Assembly (NCBI GenBank): GCA_035493835.1
Contig: DATJHO010000156.1
Span: forward strand, 1 to 39,635
Length of the DNA: 39,635 bases
DNA from: DASZTU01 sp035493835
Lineage (GTDB): Bacteria > Pseudomonadota > Alphaproteobacteria > Rhizobiales > Devosiaceae
Direction of reading: 5' to 3'
In this document: piece after piece, positions 16,196 to 23,388 of the stretch
Layout: the number at the start of each line of letters is the position of its first letter
How positions within the stretch are numbered: position 1 is the stretch's first letter
Notes under the pieces: model-generated
Databases searched by the model: none
Seen by the model: the letters and a program-made list of their open reading frames with translations, nothing else
What the model was told of the DNA's origin: nothing
Translations under genes and position numbers: made by a program

Positions 16196-16684
16196 CTACT
16201 GCTCTTCGGTTGCCGGCAGCGTTCCGGCACGTAGCGGCTTGAGGTGGATGATGTCTTCGCCGCGCTGTGAAAGGACGCTGAGCCTGAAACTATTGCCCAC
16301 CCGCTCGGCCCGTTCGACGAAAACCGCCGCGATTTCCGGCGGGCAGAGGGCTTCGACGGTTTGCCGGAAGAGGGCCAGCCAGCGCTCGAAATGGCGATCG
16401 GCGAGGTCCCCAATGGCAATGTGCTTGGGCATCGGCCGCCCCTGATACCGTCCGCTGGCGAGCAGCATCGACGACCAGAAAGCTTCGATCTTGTCCAGGT
16501 GATGCGGCCAATCCGCCTCGGCGATCACGCGGTTGAACACCGGTCCAATGACGGGGTCGAGGCGCGCGCTGGCGTAGAAACTGGTCACCACTTCGCGGAT
16601 CAGCGTGTCGTCGAGGCCCTCGGGTACGACCGGGCCGCTGGCGCGCAGACGGGTGCCGATGGGCGGGCGGTCACTTGCGGTCAT
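16196..16684 (-). CDS. group III truncated haemoglobin
   Basis: A 162-residue protein with the group III (trHbP) pattern: VVTSFYASARLDPVIGPVFN with the B-helix tyrosine, DWPHHLDKIEAFWSSMLL with the distal histidine and the conserved tryptophan, GRYQGRPMPKH, and HFERWLALF with the proximal haem-ligand histidine. Group III globins are linked to oxygen or nitric oxide chemistry, but few have been studied. N- and C-terminal extensions make it somewhat longer than the roughly 130-residue core. It lies 34 bp behind a SufR-like regulator on the same strand, forming an apparent two-gene operon, opposite to superoxide dismutase, ferredoxin and flavin reductase genes. Confidence 0.88.
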   Translation of the reverse strand: MTASDRPPIGTRLRASGPVVPEGLDDTLIREVVTSFYASARLDPVIGPVFNRVIAEADWPHHLDKIEAFWSSMLLASGRYQGRPMPKHIAIGDLADRHFERWLALFRQTVEALCPPEIAAVFVERAERVGNSFRLSVLSQRGEDIIHLKPLRAGTLPATEEQ

Positions 16685-16718
16685 TTCTGGAGGGTCCTTG
16701 GTGAGGTGGGGGAACGCG

Positions 16719-17381
16719 CTAGTCGGCGTTGGTGATCACATAGGCACAGCGCCGCCCGCCCGAAAGCAGATGCTCGCTGCGCTCAATGTGCGCCTCCGGC
16801 CCGAGCACGGACTGGAACACCTCGAGTTCGGCGCGACAAAACCCCTGGCAGTTGGTGGCGGCGGCACAGATGGGGCAGTGATTTTCGACCAGCACCAGTC
16901 GACCGTCCTGCTCTTCCCACCATTCGGCCATGTAGCCTTCCTCGGCGCGCAATTGCGCGAGGGTCGCAACCCGCGCCTTGAGCTCCGTCTTGTCTTCGAT
17001 GGCCTCGGCATAAGCCGTCTCGGTCAGCCGCTCGCGGGCAGCAATGACGCTGTCGAGCGCCGCCTCGCCCAGTTCGGTCCGGATCAGCTCCAGCAATTGT
17101 ACGGTCAGCGCGGCGTGGGTATCGGGAAAGCGCGCCTCCGCCTTGGCGCTAAGGCACCATTGGCGCGCCGGCCGACCTACGCCCTTCGCCTCGGTGCGCT
17201 GTTCCACCAGGCCTTCTTCGGCCAGCCGCAGCAATTGCTGCCGGGCCGCCTCGCCGGTCGTTCCGAGCATGTCGCCAAGCGCCGCCGACGACAATTCGCC
17301 ATGCATCTTGAGCGCCATCAGGATGCGCGCCCCGGGGCCCCGCGGCGACCATTCCAAATTCTCCAAGTGCTCGCTTGACAT
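16719..17381 (-). CDS. SufR-like Fe-S cluster transcriptional regulator
   Basis: A 220-residue regulator. The N-terminal winged helix (ARILMALKMHGELSSAALGD, then GEAARQQLLRLAEEGLVEQR) is followed by a helical linker and a C-terminal region with five cysteines (169, 172, 178, 182 and 212). The Cys169-Cys182-Cys212 spacing resembles that of SufR proteins, which bind a [4Fe-4S] cluster and repress the suf operon. The ATG at 17381 is preferred to an upstream TTG at 17402, which would place the start inside the adjacent palindrome. No suf genes are in the window; instead the divergent target is sodB, so it is more likely a redox-stress regulator than a suf repressor. Function is inferred from family and position. 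Confidence 0.85.
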   Translation of the reverse strand: MSSEHLENLEWSPRGPGARILMALKMHGELSSAALGDMLGTTGEAARQQLLRLAEEGLVEQRTEAKGVGRPARQWCLSAKAEARFPDTHAALTVQLLELIRTELGEAALDSVIAARERLTETAYAEAIEDKTELKARVATLAQLRAEEGYMAEWWEEQDGRLVLVENHCPICAAATNCQGFCRAELEVFQSVLGPEAHIERSEHLLSGGRRCAYVITNAD

Positions 17382-17395
17382 ATCCGTCCAAAGAG

Positions 17396-17419
17396 TTTTC
17401 AAAGCTAGTGCTTGGAAAA
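17396..17419. promoter_or_regulatory. 24-bp palindrome at SufR-like/sodB divergent promoter
   Basis: Arms TTTTCAAAGC (17396-17405) and GCTTGGAAAA (17410-17419) are separated by TAGT and match as an inverted repeat at 9 of 10 positions. It lies 15 bp upstream of the SufR-like start and 58 bp upstream of sodB, which is the place where an autoregulating repressor would bind. Binding by the neighbouring Fe-S regulator is inference. Confidence 0.6.
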
Positions 17420-17477
17420 TTAGCAGACCGGCGCGACCTTATCAAGCGTCGCCGGCATTGCAGAACAGGACACGAAA

Positions 17478-18086
17478 ATGAGCTTCACCCTCCCCGCCCT
17501 GCCCTACGCCTATGATGCGCTTGCCGCGCGCGGCATGTGCCAGGAAACCCTCGAACTGCACCACGACAAGCATCACCAGGCGTACGTCACGGCCCTGAAC
17601 GGCTTCGTCGAAAAGAACGAGGCGCTTCAGGGCAAGTCGCTCGAGGACATCATCCTCTTCGCCAACGGGAAGGCCGATCTCGCCCCGGTCTTCAACAATG
17701 CCGGCCAGCATTGGAACCACATTCATTTCTGGAATGCCCTTAGCGCCAATGGCGGCGGCATCCCGGGTGCGCTGGAGAGCAAGCTCGTGGCCGATTTCGG
17801 TAGCGTCGATGCCTTCAAGACCGCCTTCAAGACCGCGGCCACCGGCCAGTTCGGCTCGGGCTGGGCCTGGCTCGTGCTCGGCACCGACGGCAAGCTCAAG
17901 GTCACCAAGACGCCGAACGGCTCGAACCCGATCGCGACCAACGAGGGCAAGGTGCTGCTCGGGCTGGACGTGTGGGAGCACAGCTACTACCTCGACTTCC
18001 GCAATCGCCGTCCGGACTATGTCGGCAATTTCCTCGACAAGCTCGCCAACTACGAACTCGCCGCGGCCGCGCTCCAGTCCGCCTGA
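17478..18086 (+). CDS. sodB: superoxide dismutase [Fe]
   Basis: A 202-residue cytoplasmic superoxide dismutase that converts superoxide to oxygen and hydrogen peroxide. Metal ligands are His28 (LHHDKHH), His81 (WNH), and the Asp and His of DVWEH. Gln77 in NAGQHWNH is the N-terminal-domain glutamine typical of iron enzymes; manganese enzymes have the active-site glutamine elsewhere. Length is normal. A CAGGA precedes the ATG. It is divergent from the SufR-like regulator and probably controlled by it through the 24-bp palindrome, and is followed by ferredoxin and flavin reductase genes. Confidence 0.95.
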   Translation: MSFTLPALPYAYDALAARGMCQETLELHHDKHHQAYVTALNGFVEKNEALQGKSLEDIILFANGKADLAPVFNNAGQHWNHIHFWNALSANGGGIPGALESKLVADFGSVDAFKTAFKTAATGQFGSGWAWLVLGTDGKLKVTKTPNGSNPIATNEGKVLLGLDVWEHSYYLDFRNRRPDYVGNFLDKLANYELAAAALQSA

Positions 18087-18171
18087 GTTCTGCGCACTAT
18101 CCAGAGCCGCTCATCGTTTCAAGGAGACGTTGAGCGATCTCCAAGTCTTTGTTGTGTTGCGCTTTCGAACC

Positions 18172-18194
18172 GGAAAAGTGGCAGCCACTTTTCC
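18172..18194. repeat. REP-like hairpin repeat
   Basis: GGAAAAGTGG (18172-18181) and CCACTTTTCC (18185-18194) form a perfect 10-bp stem around a CAG loop. It is flanked by CGCTTTCGAACC on the left and TGAAAACGCTCTAGA on the right. The whole resembles the short interspersed palindromes found many times in rhizobial intergenic regions. I see one clear copy here; family membership is from memory of such elements. Confidence 0.5.
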
Positions 18195-18216
18195 TGAAAA
18201 CGCTCTAGAAGGCCGG

Positions 18217-18244
18217 AAAGCCGGTGCCCTTGGCGCCGGCTTTT
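18217..18244 (+). terminator. probable sodB terminator
   Basis: AAAGCCGGTGCC (18217-18228) pairs with GGCGCCGGCTTT (18232-18243), with one G-T pair, around a three-base loop, followed by TTTT (18241-18244). It follows sodB by about 130 bp and ends only 12 bp before the fdxA start, so it either terminates sodB or attenuates read-through into fdxA. Confidence 0.6.
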
Positions 18245-18255
18245 CGGAATGATCC

Positions 18256-18594
18256 ATGACCTACGTCGTTACCGAGCAGTGCATCGCCTGCAAGCATATG
18301 GACTGCGTTACCGTGTGCCCGGTCGATTGCTTCTACGAAGGCGAGAACATGCTCGTCATCCACCCGGACGAGTGCATCGACTGCGGCGTGTGCGAACCTG
18401 AATGCCCGGCCGAAGCCATCACGTCCGCGCTCGATTCCGAGAGTGAGAAGTGGATCGCCTTCAACCTCAAATATGCGATGCTGTGGCCCAACATCATCGA
18501 AAAGGGGACGCCGCCCGCCAACGCGAAAGCGATGGAGGGGGTGAAGGACAAGCTCGCCACCCTGTTCTCCGAAAAGCCGGGGATCGGATCGTGA
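18256..18594 (+). CDS. fdxA: 7Fe ferredoxin FdxA
   Basis: A 112-residue ferredoxin with one [3Fe-4S] and one [4Fe-4S] cluster. Cysteines are at 9, 17 and 50 for the three-iron cluster and at 21, 40, 43 and 46 for the four-iron cluster (CVTVCPVDCFYEG and CIDCGVCEPECP). The C-terminal extension with WIAFNLKYAMLWPNI is standard for FdxA. It is a cytoplasmic electron carrier. Its stop overlaps the GTG start of the flavin reductase gene (GTGA at 18591-18594), so the two are coupled and may act together. Its own ribosome site is weak, and the hairpin just upstream raises the question of how it is expressed. Confidence 0.95.
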   Translation: MTYVVTEQCIACKHMDCVTVCPVDCFYEGENMLVIHPDECIDCGVCEPECPAEAITSALDSESEKWIAFNLKYAMLWPNIIEKGTPPANAKAMEGVKDKLATLFSEKPGIGS

Positions 18595-19184
18595 CCGACA
18601 ATGGAAAACAGGCGCCAATTGCCATGCTGCCCCTGAATGAACCGCGCCGGCCGCCGGTGAGCCGCCGTGAATTCGGCGAGGTCATGTCGCGCATGGCCTC
18701 AACCGTCAGCGTCGTTGCCGCGGCCCACGGGGGCGAACGGCTGGGCCGCACCGCGACGTCCGTGTTCTCGCTGTCGGCAACGCCGCCGGCCGTGCTCGTT
18801 GCCGTGGATCTTGCCGCTCCGCTCGCCGACATAATCATCAAGGCGGGCGGGTTTTCCGTCTCGATGTTGGCCGATAAGCAGCAGATGATCGGCGATGCCT
18901 TTGCCGGCAAGCTCGGCAAGGTCGATCGCTTCGCCGTGGGCGACTGGGGCCGCTGGCCCTCCGGCAACCCGCGGCTCGCTGGCGCCGCGACCGCGATCGA
19001 CTGTGAACTCATCGGCCGGATTGAGACGCAGACGCATGTGCTCTTTGCCGGGGCCATCGTCGAGGCCGACGTCTCCAACTCGGCCGATCCCATGCTCTGG
19101 TATCACCGGGAATACAATGTGCCCCGCCCGGCGACCGCCGCCGAGGATGAGGTCGACCTGGTCTCGCTGGGCCTCACCGGATAA
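18591..19184 (+). CDS. flavin reductase family protein
   Basis: A 197-residue protein of the flavin reductase-like, FMN-binding split-barrel family. Characteristic stretches are FGEVMSRMASTVSVVAA, GRTATSVFSLSATPPAVLVAVD and GGFSVSMLADKQQMIGDAFAG, which match the FMN-binding core. It would use NAD(P)H to reduce flavin, or act as a flavin-binding oxidoreductase. The GTG at 18591 is the start because it overlaps the fdxA stop in the coding frame. The pairing with a ferredoxin suggests that the reduced flavin exchanges electrons with FdxA, or that both feed a third partner such as the nearby haemoglobin; this is inference. Confidence 0.87.
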   Translation: MTDNGKQAPIAMLPLNEPRRPPVSRREFGEVMSRMASTVSVVAAAHGGERLGRTATSVFSLSATPPAVLVAVDLAAPLADIIIKAGGFSVSMLADKQQMIGDAFAGKLGKVDRFAVGDWGRWPSGNPRLAGAATAIDCELIGRIETQTHVLFAGAIVEADVSNSADPMLWYHREYNVPRPATAAEDEVDLVSLGLTG

Positions 19185-19228
19185 GCCCGGCCGGCCGAAT
19201 CTAAGCGTGACCAACCGACGATGCTGTG

Positions 19229-19260
19229 AGGAGCGCCACCAAAAGGGCGCTCCTTTTTTA
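19229..19260 (+). terminator. Rho-independent terminator of flavin reductase operon
   Basis: AGGAGCGCC (19229-19237) pairs perfectly with GGCGCTCCT (19246-19254) and is followed by a T6 run (19254-19259). It lies 45 bp after the flavin reductase stop and just before the convergent TpsA gene. Confidence 0.9.
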
Positions 19261-19278
19261 TTCACGGGCCCGCGGTTC

Positions 19279-22200
19279 TCAATGGCCGGATTTGGGTTTC
19301 GGGTGACGGCGCGGATCGTCTGGCGACGGATTATCAGGCGAGTCGCCGAAGCTCGGATCGCTGATGACGAGCGTCGGATCGTTCGGATCGCCGGGGTCGC
19401 CGAACGTGAGGTCGGTCAGTCCGAAAGCGGCGAAAATGTCGCTGACCGGCTGGTAATGCACCTGGATGCTCCCCCGTTGCGAGGGTGGGGAGGCCGGCGC
19501 GATGATGGTGCCGATGCTGGCCGATGCGGAGGTCGAGGCGAGTTGATAGCCATAGACGGTCGCCGCCCCGTTGGTGGCGCCACCGAAGGTGATGCCGGAT
19601 ACGGTGACGGTTTTCCCAATGCCGGGATTGCTGGTGCCGTAGGTCCCGCTCGCGGGTTCGTAGAACACCACCGTGTCCCCGTCGACCGCACCGGCCACGG
19701 CATAGTTCGACGGCGCCAGTGCCGCGCTGGTGTTGCCGTCATAGTTCTTCTGCACCGGGCCGGTCAGGCCGACCGTAAGCACCGGCGCGAGTGTGTAGAG
19801 GAGCCCGTTCCCCGAAGTCTGCGCGACTGGCGTTGTGCCGTATGTGGCGTTGTACTGCTTGAACGCATAGGTCAGGCCACCGGTTGTGTCGTTGGCCGGG
19901 TCGTTCGAATAGATCAGCCAGCGGCCGCCGGCATTCGTGGCCTGCACCGCGTCGGCGCCGGCATCGTTGATGAAACTGCTGTCCGTCGCCAGCACGATCG
20001 CATCGCCGCTGGCGCTGGAGGTTACCCCGCCAGTTGCGGCAATGGTGAGGTCGCCGGCCGCCCAAAGGTTGAAGGCCGCGCTGGCGTTCACCGCCTGATC
20101 CAGCGTAAAGCCCGCGCCCGTAGCCGTGATGCTGGTCGGGACCGCGCTGAATGAGGTGCGCAGGCCGGCAAACGTGCTCGCCCCAAAGGTTTGGCCGAGA
20201 TCGGCCTGCAGCGCGCTGTAGCTCGTCGCGGCCGTGGTTTGCCTGTCCTGCCCGTCGCTGAGCGTGCCGAGGCCGAAAATGCTGCCGCTGGCGTCGGCGG
20301 CATCGGTATAGGCAAGGCCGCTGGCTGTGTTGGCCCCGGCGGGGCCCGCAACGGTCAGCGTCTCGCCGAGCGTGGCGTTGCTGGCGGGCAGCGTCCCGGC
20401 CGCAACAATCTCATAATAATAGCCATTGGCCCCCACCGAGGCCGTGCCGCCGGTCAGCAGCGAGCCGTCGGAATAAATCCCGACCTGATCGCCGCTCGCG
20501 ATGCTGCCATCGCTGTTCAAGGCCGTGCCGCTAATCGCCTCAACGCCATTGGGGAAGAAACTCCCGAGATAGGGATAGAGGCCGTTGGCAGTGGCCCAGA
20601 CCGAGCTGTCGAAACCGGTGGGAAGGGTACCATTCTGGAACTGGGCCGTCGTCAGGCCAACAACGTTGCCGGACCCGGCCCCAATCCCGTTTGGCCGACC
20701 GGTAGTGCCCGGGTCGTAATAGCCACTGGTGATTGTGCCGCCGATGTTGCCGCCGGCGAGGCCGCCGACAGCGGCGACGCCGATCACGGCGCCCGTGGCA
20801 TAGGCTTGTGTGATCGAGCCACTCTGGTTCATGCCGACTAAACCACCAGCGTAGAAGTTAGAGACTCCGCTGGTGGTGACGCTGCCATCGACGGCGCCAG
20901 TCGCGTAGGCCTGCGTGATGGTGCCGCTGAAGTTGAAGCCGACGAGGCCGCCGACCTCTTGGGTGCCACTGACTGCCCCAGTGGCGTAGGACTGCGTGAT
21001 CGCGCCGCTGTCGTTCCAGCCAACGAGGCCACCGACCCGGCTGGAGCCGGAGACGGACCCGGTGGCATAGGACTGGGCGATCGAGCCTCCGAAGGCGTTG
21101 CCGACGAGGCCGCCGACGTTCGAGGCGCCGTTAGCGGCGATGACGTCGCCGGCAGCATAGGCTTGCGTAATCGTGCCCGCGTTTTCGCCGACGAGACCGC
21201 CGACGTCGTCGTAGTTGTAAATAGGGTTAACCAAGCCCCGAACGGTCCCGGTGGCATTGGCCTTTGTGATCGTGCCGTTGTTGGTGCCCACAAGACCGCC
21301 GACTTCGTTGGTGCCGCTGACGTCCCCGGTGTTGTACGTTTGGATGACCGTACTGTTGGCGGAGGTATCGCCGACTAGGCCGCCGACGTATTCGCCGCCA
21401 CTGACGGAGCCGCCGATCAAGCCGATGTCGCGCACCGTGCCGCCAGCGACCCACCCGAACAGTCCGGCAACGTCGCCGCTCTTGTTCACCGTCAGCCCGG
21501 TGATGGTGTGACCCAGCCCCTCGAACGTGCCGCTGAACGGAGACACGAAGCCGCCCGCCACCAGCGCGTCGGTGTAGGTGGTGCCGGATGCATCAAGACT
21601 GCCGGCGAGCGCGTAGTGGCCCGACAGGCCGCCAGCCGTCGTTTGGTTTGTTATCGTACCGCCCGCTATCGCCGCCACGCCGTCGATGCCATCGAGGTCG
21701 GCCATCGAGCGGATCAGCGTGTAGGCTTGGCTGTTGATCGACAGCGCCTGCGACCCTTGGTTGGCATTTTGCGCGAAGATCACGCTGTCGCCGTCGCCGA
21801 AGCTGAAGTTCGAAAGGTCGCTCGTCGCATAATTCAGCGCCAGCTGCCCGCCGCCGGCAATAGTGATCGGCGCGTCGACGGCGATGGCGTTGGCGGCGGT
21901 CAGGGTCAGCAGCGAGCCGCTTGACCAGGTGAGCGGGTCGGCGACGGTGATGTTGCCGGCCTGCGACCCGGCAGAGCCGGTGGTGATGGTGACATTGGCG
22001 GTAGAGAGCGCGGTCTCCAACGTCCCCACATTGATGACGCTGTCGTTAGCCGAGGCCGTGAAGCCGCTGGTATTCGCACCGTTGGAGATAACGACGTTGT
22101 AGGGATCGAGCAGCAAGGTGCCAAAGGCTCCATTGGCCGCCGAGAGATCGGTGAAGCCGGTATAATCCAGCACGCCTTCGCTGGAGACTTCGGCGGCGCC

Positions 22201-23376
22201 GCCATCGCCGCCCAGCGCCCCGCCCGTGGCCGAGATGGTTCCGGCAAAGCTCGTCGTCCCGTCCGACCAGACGACGACATTGCCGCCGTCACCCATGCTG
22301 GTGGCATCGGCAGCGATGGTCGTGCCGGCATCGATGGTCACCGTGTCGGCGTGCGGGAGCGGCCCGCTGCCCTGCCGACCGCCGCCGATATTGATGTTGC
22401 CGCCACCGGTCTTGCCCGAGGCATCGAGGCGGGCGCCGCTGAGGGCGATGTGCTGGCCGGTGACGGTGATGCTGCCGCCGCGCCCCGAGCGCCCGCGCGC
22501 CAAAAGCCGGCCGCTGATATTCACCACGCCGCCGTCGCCGCCGCCGATCGTGATCGAACCATTATGGCCGCCGATCGAATCCGCCTCGACAAGCCCCGAA
22601 ATGTTGACGGCATCACGCGCCGCCTGGCGCGCGGTCGCGGCGCTGATGACGACGCTGCCGCCCTCCGCCTTGATGCTGCCCGCGTTCTGGATGAGCGCGC
22701 CGCTGCCGGCCGCAGCGGTCGGTACCGCCACCTGCAGGAAGCCGTCACCGGAAAAATCGAGCGTCGCCTGTTCACCCGACCCGAGGCCAACCTCGCCAAG
22801 CGGTACGCTGATGCTGCCGGTGTTTGAGACCGTGCCGCCGAGGAGCGCCGCATAACCGCCGGCACCGACGCTGATCGTGCCGGCATTGCTCACCGCCGCC
22901 GAGGCGCCATTGCCGGTGAAGGTGCGCTTGCCGCTCATGAAGTCGTCGTCGGAAATGCCGAGGCTCGAGGCAACGAAGCCGCCGGTATTGACGGTGCCGC
23001 TCGAAGTGATGGCGATGCCGTTGGGGTTGACCAGATAGACTTGGCCGTTGGCGGTGAGGCTGCCGGCGATGGTTGAAGGCGTGTTGCCAGTGACGCGGTT
23101 GAGCAGCGCCGTGGAGGCATTGGGCTGCACGATGTTGACGGCGCTGCCCGCGCCGATCGAAAAGCCCTGCCAGTTGACGACGGCGCTCCCGCTCGTCTGG
23201 TCTATATCGAGCGAAGTGGCCGAGGGCTGGCTGATCGTGACGCTGCCCGCAGCGACACTGCCACCGGTGGGGAGGCTCTGCGCGACGGCTAGGCTCGGTA
23301 GCACCAGCGCCCCGCCCAAAGCGGTCGAAACCAGCAGCGCTTGCCTAAGCCGACGATGAACGGACGACACGACCAT
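19279..23376 (-). CDS. TpsA-type filamentous haemagglutinin-like exoprotein
   Basis: A 1365-residue secreted protein of two-partner secretion. It has a Sec signal peptide (RRLRQALLVSTALGGALVLP, cleavage near VAQS) and an N-terminal TPS domain with the family motifs NPNGI and NTGGFVASSLG at about residues 110-135. A beta-helix-like, glycine- and alanine-rich region follows, then nine GLUG-type repeats (about 632-885). Further C-terminal is a YDG/MBG-like domain (KNYDGNTSAALAPSNY, about 1209-1290), and it ends in a Pro/Asp-rich tail (DPNDPTLVISDP, then PKPKSGH). GCAGGAGG precedes the ATG. It lies 12 bp after the TpsB gene in one operon. Surface adhesion or contact-dependent activity is possible, but no toxin domain is visible. 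TPS identity is confident, function is not. Confidence 0.92.
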   Translation of the reverse strand: MVVSSVHRRLRQALLVSTALGGALVLPSLAVAQSLPTGGSVAAGSVTISQPSATSLDIDQTSGSAVVNWQGFSIGAGSAVNIVQPNASTALLNRVTGNTPSTIAGSLTANGQVYLVNPNGIAITSSGTVNTGGFVASSLGISDDDFMSGKRTFTGNGASAAVSNAGTISVGAGGYAALLGGTVSNTGSISVPLGEVGLGSGEQATLDFSGDGFLQVAVPTAAAGSGALIQNAGSIKAEGGSVVISAATARQAARDAVNISGLVEADSIGGHNGSITIGGGDGGVVNISGRLLARGRSGRGGSITVTGQHIALSGARLDASGKTGGGNINIGGGRQGSGPLPHADTVTIDAGTTIAADATSMGDGGNVVVWSDGTTSFAGTISATGGALGGDGGAAEVSSEGVLDYTGFTDLSAANGAFGTLLLDPYNVVISNGANTSGFTASANDSVINVGTLETALSTANVTITTGSAGSQAGNITVADPLTWSSGSLLTLTAANAIAVDAPITIAGGGQLALNYATSDLSNFSFGDGDSVIFAQNANQGSQALSINSQAYTLIRSMADLDGIDGVAAIAGGTITNQTTAGGLSGHYALAGSLDASGTTYTDALVAGGFVSPFSGTFEGLGHTITGLTVNKSGDVAGLFGWVAGGTVRDIGLIGGSVSGGEYVGGLVGDTSANSTVIQTYNTGDVSGTNEVGGLVGTNNGTITKANATGTVRGLVNPIYNYDDVGGLVGENAGTITQAYAAGDVIAANGASNVGGLVGNAFGGSIAQSYATGSVSGSSRVGGLVGWNDSGAITQSYATGAVSGTQEVGGLVGFNFSGTITQAYATGAVDGSVTTSGVSNFYAGGLVGMNQSGSITQAYATGAVIGVAAVGGLAGGNIGGTITSGYYDPGTTGRPNGIGAGSGNVVGLTTAQFQNGTLPTGFDSSVWATANGLYPYLGSFFPNGVEAISGTALNSDGSIASGDQVGIYSDGSLLTGGTASVGANGYYYEIVAAGTLPASNATLGETLTVAGPAGANTASGLAYTDAADASGSIFGLGTLSDGQDRQTTAATSYSALQADLGQTFGASTFAGLRTSFSAVPTSITATGAGFTLDQAVNASAAFNLWAAGDLTIAATGGVTSSASGDAIVLATDSSFINDAGADAVQATNAGGRWLIYSNDPANDTTGGLTYAFKQYNATYGTTPVAQTSGNGLLYTLAPVLTVGLTGPVQKNYDGNTSAALAPSNYAVAGAVDGDTVVFYEPASGTYGTSNPGIGKTVTVSGITFGGATNGAATVYGYQLASTSASASIGTIIAPASPPSQRGSIQVHYQPVSDIFAAFGLTDLTFGDPGDPNDPTLVISDPSFGDSPDNPSPDDPRRHPKPKSGH
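20707..21471 (-). repeat. nine GLUG-type repeats inside TpsA gene
   Basis: The coding strand repeats a unit of about 22-30 residues with the pattern VGGLVGxNxGTITQAYATGxVxG. Counting from the N-terminal side, nine copies are visible, the first (VAGLFGWVAGGT) and last (VGGLAGGNIGGTITSGYY) being the most divergent. The middle copies are very alike at the DNA level, so the array is a candidate for copy-number change by slippage or recombination. Confidence 0.85.
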
Positions 23377-23388
23377 GCTTGCCTCCTG

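Noticed and set aside
20707..21471. Repeat array considered as a CRISPR or other DNA-level repeat
   Set aside because: The units are in one reading frame inside TpsA, vary at codon level and have no spacers; they are protein repeats.
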